In this document: positions 16,910 to 24,957 of the stretch, one piece after another
Layout: each line of letters opens with the position of its first letter
Position numbering within the stretch: position 1 is the first letter of the stretch
NCBI GenBank assembly: GCA_030535355.1
Contig: JAUNIO010000016.1
Span: 1-49,014, forward strand
DNA: 49,014 nucleotides
Source of the DNA: a bacterium
GTDB lineage: Bacteria; Vulcanimicrobiota; Xenobia; Xenobiales; Xenobiaceae
Reading direction: 5' to 3'
Program-made: the position numbers and the translations under genes
Notes under the pieces: generated by a model
Database searches by the model: none
What the model was told of the DNA's origin: nothing
Seen by the model: only the letters and a program-made list of their open reading frames with translations

Positions 16910-18898
16910 ATGGATAATATGGTAAGTGCAACCATTGGGCGTTATCACATCATAGAGGAGTTAGGCCGAGGGGGCATGGGAGTGGTCTATAAGGGACATG
17001 ACCCTCTGTTAGACCGCTCGGTAGCCATTAAAATTCTTTCTCAGCAATTAGTGGGAAACGTTGAATGCAAAGATCGTTTCTTCCGGGAAGCGCAGGCGGC
17101 GGCGCGCCTGAATCACCCCAATATTACGGCTATTTATGACATTAACGAACATGAAGGCATTTATTACCTCGTTTTTGAGTTCGTCACCGGCAAATCTTTA
17201 GATAAATATCTAGTCGATCATCCGCATTTGGATGTAGAAGAAGCCTTAAAAATATTTATTCCTGCGGCCCGCGCTTTGGATTACGCCCATCAGCACGGTA
17301 TTGTGCACCGCGACGTTAAGCCCGGAAATATCATGGTTACCGACGAAGGCGACGCTAAGGTAGGAGATTTCGGCATCGCTTGGGTGGAAGCCTCGCAGAC
17401 TCTGACGCAGCCCGGCCAGATCGTCGGTTCCTGTTTCTATTTTTCCCCGGAACAGGCCCGCGGTGAAAAAGTGGACCGCCGCGCTGATATTTACTCCCTG
17501 GGTGTGCTGCTGTACGAAATGCTGACGGGGCGCGTGCCCTTCCGGGCGGAAAATCTGCCGGCAGTTATTCAGCTGCATTTGACTAAAGATCCCGACCCGC
17601 CGACTATGTACAATATGGCTATTCCGCGCAACGTGGAAAACGCTATTTTGCGCTGCATGAAAAAAGATCCGGCGGAGCGCTATCAGAACGTCAGCGATTT
17701 GCTCAAAGATTTGCACAGCGAAGACCTGCCCAGCGATTTGACAGCTTCTAAAATCAGCCCGTCCGAGGCCGCTTTGCACAATATTTTGGGCAATAACTAT
17801 TACAAGCAGAATAAGCTGGACCTGGCGGTTATGGAGTGGAACAAAGCCACCGGTCTGGACCCTTATAACGCTTTGACCCACAACAACCTGGGCACGGCCT
17901 TGGACGGCATGGGTAAGCTGTCCGAGGCGATCACCGAATACGGAAAAGCCGTAGCCCTTAATCCCAACAATTTCGTGGCTCACTACAATCTGGGATCGGC
18001 GCATTACCGCAACAATGAACTCGAAGAATCCATTGAGGAATACCGCAAAGTTACGGTGCTCAACCCTAAATTTGCCCCAGCTTATTATAATTTAGGCAAC
18101 GGCTACTTTAAGCTCGGCAAAATCGATTCGGCGATTGAAGAATGGCAAAAGGCTCTCATTCTCAACCCGCAGTATGCCGAGGTCCTCTACAATTTGGGCA
18201 ATGCTTATTACCGCAAGGGCCGCCGTGAAGAGGCTATGGATTATTGGAACAAGGCCTTGGAACTCGATCCTCAGTTCGCTATCGCACTCTACAACATCGG
18301 ATCGATTAAGATGGAAAACGGCGAAGTGGATTCGGCTGTGGAACTGTGGCAGCGCTGTTTGGAGGTCAATCCCGATTTTGCTGAAGCCCGCTATAATTTG
18401 GGCAATCTGCATTACGATCAGGGCAATGTCGATTTGGCTATACCGGAATGGGAAAAAGCTACTCAAGCCAAATACGGCTTCTGGCAAGCCCATTACAATT
18501 TAGGCAATGCTTATTTCTATCTCTCCCAGTTTGATGAGGCCATCGGCCAGTGGCAGAAGACTGTGCAGTTTCAGGATCAGCATTGGCCGGCGCACTGGAA
18601 TTTAGGCAACACCTATTATTATCAGCGGGCCCAGGTAGAAGCTGCAGTTGTGGAATGGCAGCGCGTGGCAGGTATCAATCCGCGCCACTGGCAGGCGTAC
18701 TATAATTTAGGAGAAGCTTATTTAGGCCAGGGAAAAATCGAACTGGCGACTCTGGAATGGGACAAAGTTGTTCAGCTCAATCCCAAATTCTGGCACGTTT
18801 ACCATAATTTGGGCACGCTTTACTATCAGCGCGGCAAGCTAGATCAGGCGGTAGCTTATTGGACTAAGGCTGTTGCGCTGATGCTGTTCCCGTGGTAA
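16910..18898 (+). CDS. Soluble Ser/Thr protein kinase with eleven TPR repeats
   Basis: This is a Hanks-type kinase fused to a TPR array. The kinase domain (about residues 10-275) has the glycine loop GRGGMGVVYKG, Lys41 in AIK, catalytic HRDVKPGN (Asp135), DFG (Asp153) and SPEQARGE in the activation segment, so it should be active. From about residue 285 to 655 there are eleven 34-residue TPRs of the YNLGNAYY / EEWQKAL / LNP type, with a recurring Trp in helix B. There is no transmembrane helix or PASTA domain, unlike PrkC/PknB kinases, so it is probably cytoplasmic and recruits partners through the TPRs. AGGAGA precedes the ATG. Confidence 0.93.
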   Translation: MDNMVSATIGRYHIIEELGRGGMGVVYKGHDPLLDRSVAIKILSQQLVGNVECKDRFFREAQAAARLNHPNITAIYDINEHEGIYYLVFEFVTGKSLDKYLVDHPHLDVEEALKIFIPAARALDYAHQHGIVHRDVKPGNIMVTDEGDAKVGDFGIAWVEASQTLTQPGQIVGSCFYFSPEQARGEKVDRRADIYSLGVLLYEMLTGRVPFRAENLPAVIQLHLTKDPDPPTMYNMAIPRNVENAILRCMKKDPAERYQNVSDLLKDLHSEDLPSDLTASKISPSEAALHNILGNNYYKQNKLDLAVMEWNKATGLDPYNALTHNNLGTALDGMGKLSEAITEYGKAVALNPNNFVAHYNLGSAHYRNNELEESIEEYRKVTVLNPKFAPAYYNLGNGYFKLGKIDSAIEEWQKALILNPQYAEVLYNLGNAYYRKGRREEAMDYWNKALELDPQFAIALYNIGSIKMENGEVDSAVELWQRCLEVNPDFAEARYNLGNLHYDQGNVDLAIPEWEKATQAKYGFWQAHYNLGNAYFYLSQFDEAIGQWQKTVQFQDQHWPAHWNLGNTYYYQRAQVEAAVVEWQRVAGINPRHWQAYYNLGEAYLGQGKIELATLEWDKVVQLNPKFWHVYHNLGTLYYQRGKLDQAVAYWTKAVALMLFPW

Positions 18899-18952
18899 AT
18901 ACTAATTTCGCCGTCTCCGTCCGGGGGGGATTGGCGGACATAGCTTGGCTCT

Positions 18953-19006
18953 AAGGAAGCGCTGATTAATAGCATTACGCTTAATTACCAATATTAGCGC
19001 TTCCTT
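18953..19006. terminator. Large inverted repeat between convergent genes
   Basis: AAGGAAGCGCTGAT (18953-18966) pairs with ATTAGCGCTTCCTT (18993-19006) with a single G-U pair. It lies between the kinase gene and the convergent minus-strand gene and may end transcription in both directions. The loop is long (26 bases) and no long T tract follows. Confidence 0.45.
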
Positions 19007-19045
19007 CTAAACTGTTAAGCGTGCATTGACATTGGCACATTGCAG

Positions 19046-19070
19046 CTCCCCCTAGACGGAGTAGGGGGAG
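19046..19070. terminator. GC-rich hairpin between convergent genes
   Basis: CTCCCCCTA (19046-19054) and TAGGGGGAG (19062-19070) form a perfect nine-base stem. It lies 28 bases beyond the stop of the minus-strand gene. The G/C-rich arms resemble other G-rich repeats in the window (about 21721-21770 and 41450-41490). Confidence 0.4.
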
Positions 19071-19098
19071 AAGTCGCGAATATAAGTCTGTTGGCTGT

Positions 19099-20751
19099 TT
19101 ACTGGGGCAGGGAGGCAATCCAAATTCCGGCTAGACGGCGGTGCAAATAAGCTAAAGCTGGATGAGACTGGCGCAGTATTTTCGGCCAATTCTCTTCGGT
19201 TAGCTTGTTTAGGGTCACAGTTCCCAAGATTTGGGCAATAGCCGCCCGCGAAACACTGACGGCATCGGTCAGCTGCAGACTGACGGTATCGGCGCTTAAA
19301 TCGAAAAGCTGCAGCAGCGGGGAGGGAGAGGCTATAAACTCTCGGGCGCAGAGGAAAGGCTGGTAATCTGTCGCCTGATAGAGGCGAATCAGCAGATCGT
19401 CTAATTCTTCAATCTGTTCATTGCCCCATATACCGGACATTTCCATGATTAATTCGGTAGGAATAGGGCAATGCGCTCTGCTCATAGCCGTGGAAGCGGT
19501 GCGCTTAATTAATGTACAGCCCAAGTCCTCTAGGGATTCTTCCAAAGCGATAACAGTTTTAACCGTTTTTAGCAGATTGGAGTTGCGGTAGGCTGCAGAA
19601 TGCAGCTGCCAGTTGAGCAGGCTGATTTTTTCCGGCTGCGCCAGAGAACACCAATCGCTGCGCAGGATAATCCGGGTGGCATCATCAGATTCTGCGGCGG
19701 ACAAGGGCGAGCCGTGTTCACAGCCCTGCAGCTGAGGGCTAGGCAGGCGGTATAAATGTTGGGTTAAGAGCTGGAACGAGGAAACGATGTCGGCATCGGC
19801 TTTAATGTCTTCGGTGGCCTGCACGCTGATCTCCGGCTGAGGCGACCCCAAATAAGTCTCTGGCTCATCGAATTCATCCATATCTATTTCAATGCTCAGC
19901 GACCAATCGCGTAGCAATTGATTAGCATAGGTAGAAAATAGCTGCCAAATAGAGGAATGTTCTTGCAGCTGTTTGTGGACTGACGCGTAGAAATCGTCTT
20001 TGTGCGCAGCTAGAGAAACATTGCTCTGCGGGAAAGCGCAGCTCCCCTGCAGGAGAGGCTCTAACCAGCGCAATTGCTGCGGGTTAAAGAGATCGGGGCT
20101 GAGCGTTTGGCTGGAATCGCGCATCCAGGCTAATAAGTTGCTGCGCTGATCCTGAGCTCGCTGACCGCCAAAACTCAAGGGGAGCATTGGTGAGTCGGGC
20201 CATTCTTGGTAGCTGTCTTCAACCTTTAGCACCGGCAGGGGGGCAGGCACCGCGGGCTGCTCATCAGGTTCTATTGCTGCAGGTTCGGCAGCCGGATGAT
20301 GTTCCGCTGGGGCTTCCGCGATGATGTGGCCGTCACTAGCGGTAATACCGCTAGGAGGGGAAGCGGCAGTATCTGCCTTAGGCAAAAGCGGTTCAGGGTG
20401 GGGCTCTGGATCGTCGAGCTGATTTTCCTGCGGAGCAGGGGCTGCAGAGCTAGAACTATCTGAGCTGCTGGGCGCAGATTGGGTCTCTGATGGAGATGCT
20501 GGCATATTGCCGCGCAAAAAATCTCCTAAAGAAATATCTAAGCTCGAAGCTTTTTCCAGCAGTTTGCCATCGCGCTGCAAAACCGCCATAACAAAACTTT
20601 GCAGGATAAGACGGGATTCTTCTAAAGCTACGGTCAGCTCGGCATTGTGAGCTTCTAAAGCAGCGCAATGCTCATAGAGGCGGAGCAGGGCTTCTTCTGC
20701 TGGCAGGTGCGCTAAAGAGGCAAAATCTAAATGGCGGTTATCTTCGTACAA
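19099..20751 (-). CDS. Acidic protein of unknown function with disordered linker
   Basis: The 550-residue protein begins with a helical, coiled-coil-like segment (about residues 15-60). A Pro/Ala/Ser/Glu-rich low-complexity region follows (about 85-185), then a largely helical acidic domain to the end. No catalytic motif, signal peptide or membrane helix is visible. The TTG start at 20751 is preceded by GAGG about nine bases upstream. It lies 78 bases downstream of the coiled-coil gene that follows the TPP riboswitch, so it may share that leader. I do not recognise the family. Confidence 0.65.
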   Translation of the reverse strand: MYEDNRHLDFASLAHLPAEEALLRLYEHCAALEAHNAELTVALEESRLILQSFVMAVLQRDGKLLEKASSLDISLGDFLRGNMPASPSETQSAPSSSDSSSSAAPAPQENQLDDPEPHPEPLLPKADTAASPPSGITASDGHIIAEAPAEHHPAAEPAAIEPDEQPAVPAPLPVLKVEDSYQEWPDSPMLPLSFGGQRAQDQRSNLLAWMRDSSQTLSPDLFNPQQLRWLEPLLQGSCAFPQSNVSLAAHKDDFYASVHKQLQEHSSIWQLFSTYANQLLRDWSLSIEIDMDEFDEPETYLGSPQPEISVQATEDIKADADIVSSFQLLTQHLYRLPSPQLQGCEHGSPLSAAESDDATRIILRSDWCSLAQPEKISLLNWQLHSAAYRNSNLLKTVKTVIALEESLEDLGCTLIKRTASTAMSRAHCPIPTELIMEMSGIWGNEQIEELDDLLIRLYQATDYQPFLCAREFIASPSPLLQLFDLSADTVSLQLTDAVSVSRAAIAQILGTVTLNKLTEENWPKILRQSHPALAYLHRRLAGIWIASLPQ

Positions 20752-20829
20752 GACAGTTTCCTCTGTTTAAACTAAATAGCAAAAACAAAACTTCAACTGC
20801 CCAGCTTGTGAATAATGCCCTTTGCCCAA

Positions 20830-21246
20830 TTATTTGTTGCCGTATGGCGGGTGAACGCCCGCTAAATAACAGGAGATGTCTTGGAATTGCTTGACCCATT
20901 CATCAACATCGGCATCTACTTTATTTTTGAGCTCTTCTAGTTCGCTGGCATCTTGGCAAGCGCGTATTTCAGAACGGTACGCTTCAATTTTATCACCCAG
21001 CTTGACAAACTTTTCGCGGACGTCTTTGTTAGGGTGCATATCTACGATCGAAAGAACTAGATCGTTTTGCCGTACTGAAAGCTCATCGACATGACGTTTC
21101 GCTTCAGCTGCTTGCATGACATTCATAGCATTGGACTGGACCCTAGCGTATTTCTCTAGTTCTTTGCTAACTTCGGCAAGTTTGCGTAGCTTCTCTATAA
21201 CAGCTTCGCGAGTCGCTGGCGACTTCTTAGTGGTATCCTGATCCAT
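20830..21246 (-). CDS. Small coiled-coil protein downstream of a TPP riboswitch
   Basis: The 138-residue protein is almost wholly helical and highly charged, with heptad-like stretches at about residues 15-60 and 85-120, and ends in GVHPPYGNK. There is no signal peptide, membrane segment or enzyme motif. ATG 21246 is preferred because GGGAAG lies four bases upstream; in-frame ATGs at 21258 and 21261 lack a ribosome binding site. A clear TPP riboswitch ends 24 bases before the start on the same strand, so expression should respond to thiamine pyrophosphate. Nothing in the protein looks like a thiamine enzyme or transporter. Confidence 0.7.
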   Translation of the reverse strand: MDQDTTKKSPATREAVIEKLRKLAEVSKELEKYARVQSNAMNVMQAAEAKRHVDELSVRQNDLVLSIVDMHPNKDVREKFVKLGDKIEAYRSEIRACQDASELEELKNKVDADVDEWVKQFQDISCYLAGVHPPYGNK

Positions 21247-21269
21247 AAAACTTCCCATCATGCAAATTT

Positions 21270-21366
21270 GGGGTGTTGGAGCTTCCTTCGCTGGTATGGT
21301 CCAGATCAGGTTCTTAGGGTAGGCAGCAAAAGCAAGCCTTCTCAGCCGGTAAATCCCGACACCCCT
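21270..21366 (-). promoter_or_regulatory. TPP (THI-box) riboswitch
   Basis: Reading the minus strand, P1 pairs GGGGTGT (21366 side) with ACACCCC (21276-21270). Between them are the conserved CTGAGA and the long signature ACCCTAAGAACCTGATCTGG, followed by ACCAGCGAAGGAAGC. All hallmark sequences of the thiamine pyrophosphate aptamer are present and the 97-base length is typical. No terminator hairpin follows before the start codon, so regulation is inferred to be at translation initiation. Confidence 0.93.
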
Positions 21367-21552
21367 GCCCAACGCTGTTCTCTTCGCTTAATGGCAGGGT
21401 ATTCCTGCTTATATAATAGCTGTTTCGGAAAAGACCACGCTATAAATGCTATGCTGTAAACTTAGAGATGCTTTAGAGAGACTTAAGGAATAGCCCCCTC
21501 AAGGGATAGCCCAATAGTCAGCTTGTTAAGCGACCGCTAATGAAATGGTATA

Positions 21553-21602
21553 AGTGCTGATCCACGGCTAGTTTGGCAGAGGCAAACGGCAGGATAAGCA
21601 CT
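21553..21602. other. Stable stem-loop, candidate structured RNA
   Basis: Outer arms AGTGCTGATCC (21553-21563) and GGATAAGCACT (21592-21602) pair at ten of eleven positions. An inner stem GTTTG (21571-21575) with CAAAC (21583-21587) sits in the loop. It is not near a stop codon and lacks a T tract, so it is not an obvious terminator. Confidence 0.4.
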
Positions 21603-21688
21603 GGAACGGGAATAATAATTTGCTTAACAATGACGTTTAGGCTATTGGCTGAATGGTTTTAGTTTCAGGGGAGGGTAATGTCGCTTAG

Positions 21689-21770
21689 TTAGCGATTAGC
21701 TAACTAGCAAACTATCTGACTCCTCCTAAAGGATGGGAGAGGGAGATGTCGCGACTGCGACAGAGGGGGT
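21689..21770. repeat. Palindromic repeat with G-rich tail
   Basis: GTTAGCGATTAGCTAAC (arms GTTAGC/GCTAAC) is followed by TAGCAAACTATCTGACTCC and then a G-rich segment containing the hairpin TGTCGC/GCGACA. Related copies occur at 34545-34607 and 45852-45882. Confidence 0.6.
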
Positions 21771-21773
21771 GCC

Positions 21774-21868
21774 CAAGACTGTTGGGGAATCGAGGTATAG
21801 CATGTGCCTTGTGCTAGCTTGTACGCGGGTATGAACATGGCGATTAATTGTATATGAGTCAACATTTC
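21774..21868 (+). repeat. Leader repeat preceding a dispersed hairpin
   Basis: This segment is shared with 40157-40248 and, in its right half, with 38318-38372. The conserved core contains AGCTTGT, a purine/pyrimidine-variable stretch, GGCGAT and TTGTATATGAGTC. It runs directly into the hairpin at 21869-21900. Confidence 0.6.
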
Positions 21869-21900
21869 CAATGTCATTGAACCTTAACTAAATGACATTG
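21869..21900 (+). repeat. Dispersed hairpin element, best intact copy
   Basis: Perfect ten-base arms CAATGTCATT (21869-21878) and AATGACATTG (21891-21900) enclose the loop GAACCTTAACTA. A G-rich ribosome binding site and the TTG start at 21918 follow at once. Confidence 0.8.
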
Positions 21901-21917
21901 CAGGGGAGGGGGATCTA

Positions 21918-22244
21918 TTGGCCTATCACATGGCAGGCGATGAAGATGCGGCTTTTGCAGTTTCTCTGGATGACTATCACGGGGAAGCTGGCAGTATTAT
22001 CCGTGTGCGCCTGCGCCAGCCTTTGCGAATTCGCCAAGTAGGAGTGCTGATAATCGATGAACGGGGCGGTTTTATAGAAACAGGAATGGCTAGAAAGGCT
22101 AAACAGAAAAACTGCTGGCTTTATATTACGATCCGCTCCGTATCGGCCCGCCGTGTGACCGTTATCGTCGATGGCATCCGCGGTGATGAGTATCTGGCGG
22201 AAACCCGAGCAGTCAAAGTATTGGATGAAACGTATGCGCGGTAA
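21918..22244 (+). CDS. Small conserved-looking protein of unknown function
   Basis: The 108-residue protein is soluble and beta-rich by composition (alternating hydrophobic stretches such as VGVLIIDE and CWLYITI). It may have a small immunoglobulin-like or OB-like fold; I do not recognise it. The TTG at 21918 follows a strong GGGGAGGGGG, and an ATG at 21930 is an alternative. The stop overlaps the start of the RibU-like gene, implying translational coupling and a shared role or regulation. Confidence 0.6.
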   Translation: MAYHMAGDEDAAFAVSLDDYHGEAGSIIRVRLRQPLRIRQVGVLIIDERGGFIETGMARKAKQKNCWLYITIRSVSARRVTVIVDGIRGDEYLAETRAVKVLDETYAR

Positions 22245-22779
22245 ACTTTCCAACCATGTGAAGATCGCGGTTTTGTCGGGATTGTCATTTATGCTGCTTT
22301 TCTTGCCCCATATACCTATTTTCCCGCCGGCCCCTTTTTTAACTTACGATTTTTCTGACATTCCTGCTCTGATAGGCGGATTTGCCTTAGGTCCCTTGTC
22401 GGGCATGGCTGTAGTTGCTCTCAAGAATTTTCTGGTGCTGCTGCACAGCTTCGATCCGCCGCATCTCATTGGTATGCCTATGAACGTTTTGGCGGGATGT
22501 ACTATGGTGGGAATATCTTCTTGGTATTACTGGAAAAAGAAATCCCTGCGCTCAGCGCTGGCTGGCCTGGTATGGGGGACGCTGGCTATGGCGGCTGCCA
22601 TGATCCCCGCCAATTATTTGATATTCGATATTTTTATGGAGATTATGCACATAGAGCCATCATTTTCCGCCGCGTTTTATGTGTTTGCTTTTGCGGTTCC
22701 TTTCAATCTTCTAAAAGGCTTCTTGTCATCTTTGCTGGCTTTTATGCTGTACAAACGTGTGGCATCGGTACTTAAGTAA
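22225..22779 (+). CDS. RibU-like ECF transporter substrate-binding (S) subunit
   Basis: ECF S subunits are small membrane proteins that bind a vitamin and use a shared EcfAAT energy module. The product is about 184 residues with five or six helices. The segment FLTYDFSDIPALIGGFALGP followed by VVALKNFLVLLH is characteristic of RibU-type riboflavin S components. Start is ATG 22225 or 22234, both overlapping the previous gene. No FMN riboswitch or EcfAAT genes are visible here. A different flavin or vitamin substrate cannot be excluded. Confidence 0.8.
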   Translation: MKRMRGKLSNHVKIAVLSGLSFMLLFLPHIPIFPPAPFLTYDFSDIPALIGGFALGPLSGMAVVALKNFLVLLHSFDPPHLIGMPMNVLAGCTMVGISSWYYWKKKSLRSALAGLVWGTLAMAAAMIPANYLIFDIFMEIMHIEPSFSAAFYVFAFAVPFNLLKGFLSSLLAFMLYKRVASVLK

Positions 22780-22927
22780 CCCGAGCGGAGCGGACGCTGC
22801 CTGGGCGCTTAGGCAGGAAAACCACAGCCTGCTAAGTAAGCACAGAGTATAAAGCTGCAGTGGCTGACGCGTATAGTTGAGCGGCATATCAGGGAGTTAT
22901 ATAAGCAATTGAGCTGAGGCGGCGCTT

Positions 22928-23869
22928 GTGGACGTTATTAATAATTTGTGGAATGTCATACTCTCCGGATTGGCAAACTTCGACTTTTTTGATGTCGTTG
23001 ATATTGTTGTGGTTACGGTGTTTTTTTACTATGTGCTGTTGGCAATCCGGGGAACACGCGCGGTGCAAATTGTTCAGGGGCTGTTTGCGCTGCTGGTCGT
23101 CTGGGGGCTGGCCCTCTTGTTTGACCTGAAGACCCTGAGCTATATTCTAAGTGCCTTCTTGGTCTCTACTTTAGTGGGTTTGCCCGTGGTCTTCCAGCCG
23201 GAATTGCGGCGCACTCTAATGCGTCTGGGACAGCAGGGGCTGCTGCATAATACGGCTTTGGTCCGTTTAGAAAAAGAAGAATTAGATCATTTGGTGGAAG
23301 AAATCTCCTTTGCCTGCTTTAATCTGTCTCTTACGAATTATGGGGCCTTAATCGTGCTGGAACGCGAAACCGGTTTGCAGGAAGTCATTGAATCTGGGCA
23401 GCTGGTGCGCAGTATTATTTCGGCAAAACTGCTGCAGACTATATTTCATCCGAAGACGCCTTTGCATGACGGGGCAGTCGTCATACGCGGGAAGGCACTG
23501 GAAGCGGCCGCCTGCTATCTGCCTCTGACAGATTCGGTAATAGACACCCGTTTTGGAACGCGTCATAGAGCGGCGATCGGTATATCTGAACAAAGCGATG
23601 CGGTTGTCGTGGTGGTCTCCGAGGAGACCGGAGAAATGCGCATAGCCAGCGAGGGACGTTTCTCCGCGCCTATGCAGGAAGAGGAGCAGCTGCGGGCTGC
23701 TCTTAACAAGATTCTCACCAGCGATCAGCAAAAAAACCGCGTTTCTACGGTTCGGGAAAAAATCGGTTTGCGCTGGGCGGCCAATGCTAAGATGGGAAAG
23801 CTGTTCGGATTTGAGAGTACGGCTGAGTCCCAGGAAAAAGCTTTTGATGACAGCGGTGTGGATGGTTAA
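22928..23869 (+). CDS. cdaA: Membrane-bound diadenylate cyclase CdaA
   Basis: CdaA condenses two ATP into cyclic di-AMP, a second messenger controlling potassium and cell-wall homeostasis. Three N-terminal helices (about residues 10-90) precede the DAC domain. The catalytic DGA motif lies at residues 181-183 (HDGAVV) and the RHR motif at 212-214 (GTRHRAAIG), so activity is expected. At 313 residues it is somewhat longer than the usual 270-280 because of a C-terminal charged tail. The GTG start has a GAGG-like site upstream. The order cdaA-cdaR-glmM is the classic Firmicutes operon. Confidence 0.96.
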   Translation: MDVINNLWNVILSGLANFDFFDVVDIVVVTVFFYYVLLAIRGTRAVQIVQGLFALLVVWGLALLFDLKTLSYILSAFLVSTLVGLPVVFQPELRRTLMRLGQQGLLHNTALVRLEKEELDHLVEEISFACFNLSLTNYGALIVLERETGLQEVIESGQLVRSIISAKLLQTIFHPKTPLHDGAVVIRGKALEAAACYLPLTDSVIDTRFGTRHRAAIGISEQSDAVVVVVSEETGEMRIASEGRFSAPMQEEEQLRAALNKILTSDQQKNRVSTVREKIGLRWAANAKMGKLFGFESTAESQEKAFDDSGVDG

Positions 23870-24827
23870 CGTGGACAGAATTAAGCACAATCTAAACTTG
23901 AAACTGATAGCTTTGGCAATGTCTATCATCGCCTGCATAGCCGTAAACGCTTTCACTGAGCCCAACAACACCAACACTATTGCCCACCGTATCTATACGA
24001 TTCCCATTAAATTTGTGCCGCCGGGCGGAGAATTGGTCTATTCGGCTGACGTTAAAGAAGTTGTAGTTACGCTGAGCGGTACTTTGGACATGCTCGATCG
24101 CATCAGCCCTGAGCTTATATCGGCTGACGTTAATCTGTCTGGCCGCAGTCAGCCCGGCAATAATTTAGAGACAGTTAACGTCATGGTTCCCGGCGGTATC
24201 ACTATGACTTCTGTTGAGCCGGCTTATATCTGGGTTAGACTTTCTAAACTTTTGGTAAAGCATGTGCCGGTGCGAGTTGAGCTGCAGGGGCAGGTGGAAA
24301 GCGGCTATAGCATCGGCAAGCCGGAAATCGCTCCTGAGACCCTGCGCGTCTCCGGGGCAGATACCAAAGTCGACAGCGTGGTGGCCTTGCGCGCGCCTTT
24401 GGCCATCGCTCATGCCAACAGTACGTTTAGCGCAGCGCTGAGAACGCTTTTGCCGGTTAATGCCAGCGGCGAAGTGGTCCGCGACGTGCAGGTCAGCGAT
24501 GAGCTGGTCAGCGTAACTGTACCCGTTTATACTCTGTATCGCGTACCGGTAAGCCTGGCCAAAGTAAAAGTCGCGACTATGACTCCCAAGCAGAAATATA
24601 CTATCACCGTTGAACCCAAAACTATCCTTTGCGAAGCCCTGAATAGCGGCAATATTCCTACTTCAGTGGCCACGCAGCCGCAGACTGTTTGGCTGGATAA
24701 GCCCGAAGCGGTGCTGACTCTGCCGTTGGATCTGCCCCGTGGGGTTTCTTTGGCTTCCGGAGTCTCCAGCAATGTGGTGGTGACTGTAACAGCTCAGAAT
24801 AGCAGTGCGCCGTCTAATAAAAAGTAA
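23862..24827 (+). CDS. cdaR: CdaA regulator with YbbR domains
   Basis: CdaR/YbbR proteins regulate CdaA from the outer face of the membrane. The product has one N-terminal membrane helix (about residues 12-30) followed by three YbbR-type beta repeats, each containing pieces such as PVRVELQGQVESGYSIG and VPVSLAKVKVATMTPKQ. The frame overlaps the end of cdaA: ATG at 23862, with GTG 23871 just after the cdaA stop as an alternative. The length, about 321 residues, is in the family range. Confidence 0.9.
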   Translation: MVNVDRIKHNLNLKLIALAMSIIACIAVNAFTEPNNTNTIAHRIYTIPIKFVPPGGELVYSADVKEVVVTLSGTLDMLDRISPELISADVNLSGRSQPGNNLETVNVMVPGGITMTSVEPAYIWVRLSKLLVKHVPVRVELQGQVESGYSIGKPEIAPETLRVSGADTKVDSVVALRAPLAIAHANSTFSAALRTLLPVNASGEVVRDVQVSDELVSVTVPVYTLYRVPVSLAKVKVATMTPKQKYTITVEPKTILCEALNSGNIPTSVATQPQTVWLDKPEAVLTLPLDLPRGVSLASGVSSNVVVTVTAQNSSAPSNKK

Positions 24828-24957
24828 ACCCACCGTATAATAAGCTAAGAAAGCAGGCTGTTAAGTTTAGAAGTCAACTAAGCAGGGAGATTGTATTTTT
24901 TTGACGAATTTTAGGCCGCTTTTTTAGAAAAGGCAAATTTATACGAGCGGAGATCGG

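Larger units (their letters stand above)
21367..21917. other. Long intergenic region between divergent transcripts
   Basis: No gene of convincing length was seen. The region holds a probable minus-strand promoter for the riboswitch transcript (TATTAT-like -10 near 21412-21418), a stable stem-loop at 21553-21602, the palindromic repeat at 21689-21722 with G-rich sequence after it, and a roughly 130-base repeat ending in the dispersed hairpin at 21869-21900. The density of structured and repeated sequence is much higher than elsewhere in the window. Confidence 0.6.

Noticed and set aside
21771-21917. FMN riboswitch before the RibU-like gene
   Set aside because: The conserved AGGATCTTCGGGGCAGGG-type sequence and paired arms are absent; the region is a repeat leader instead.
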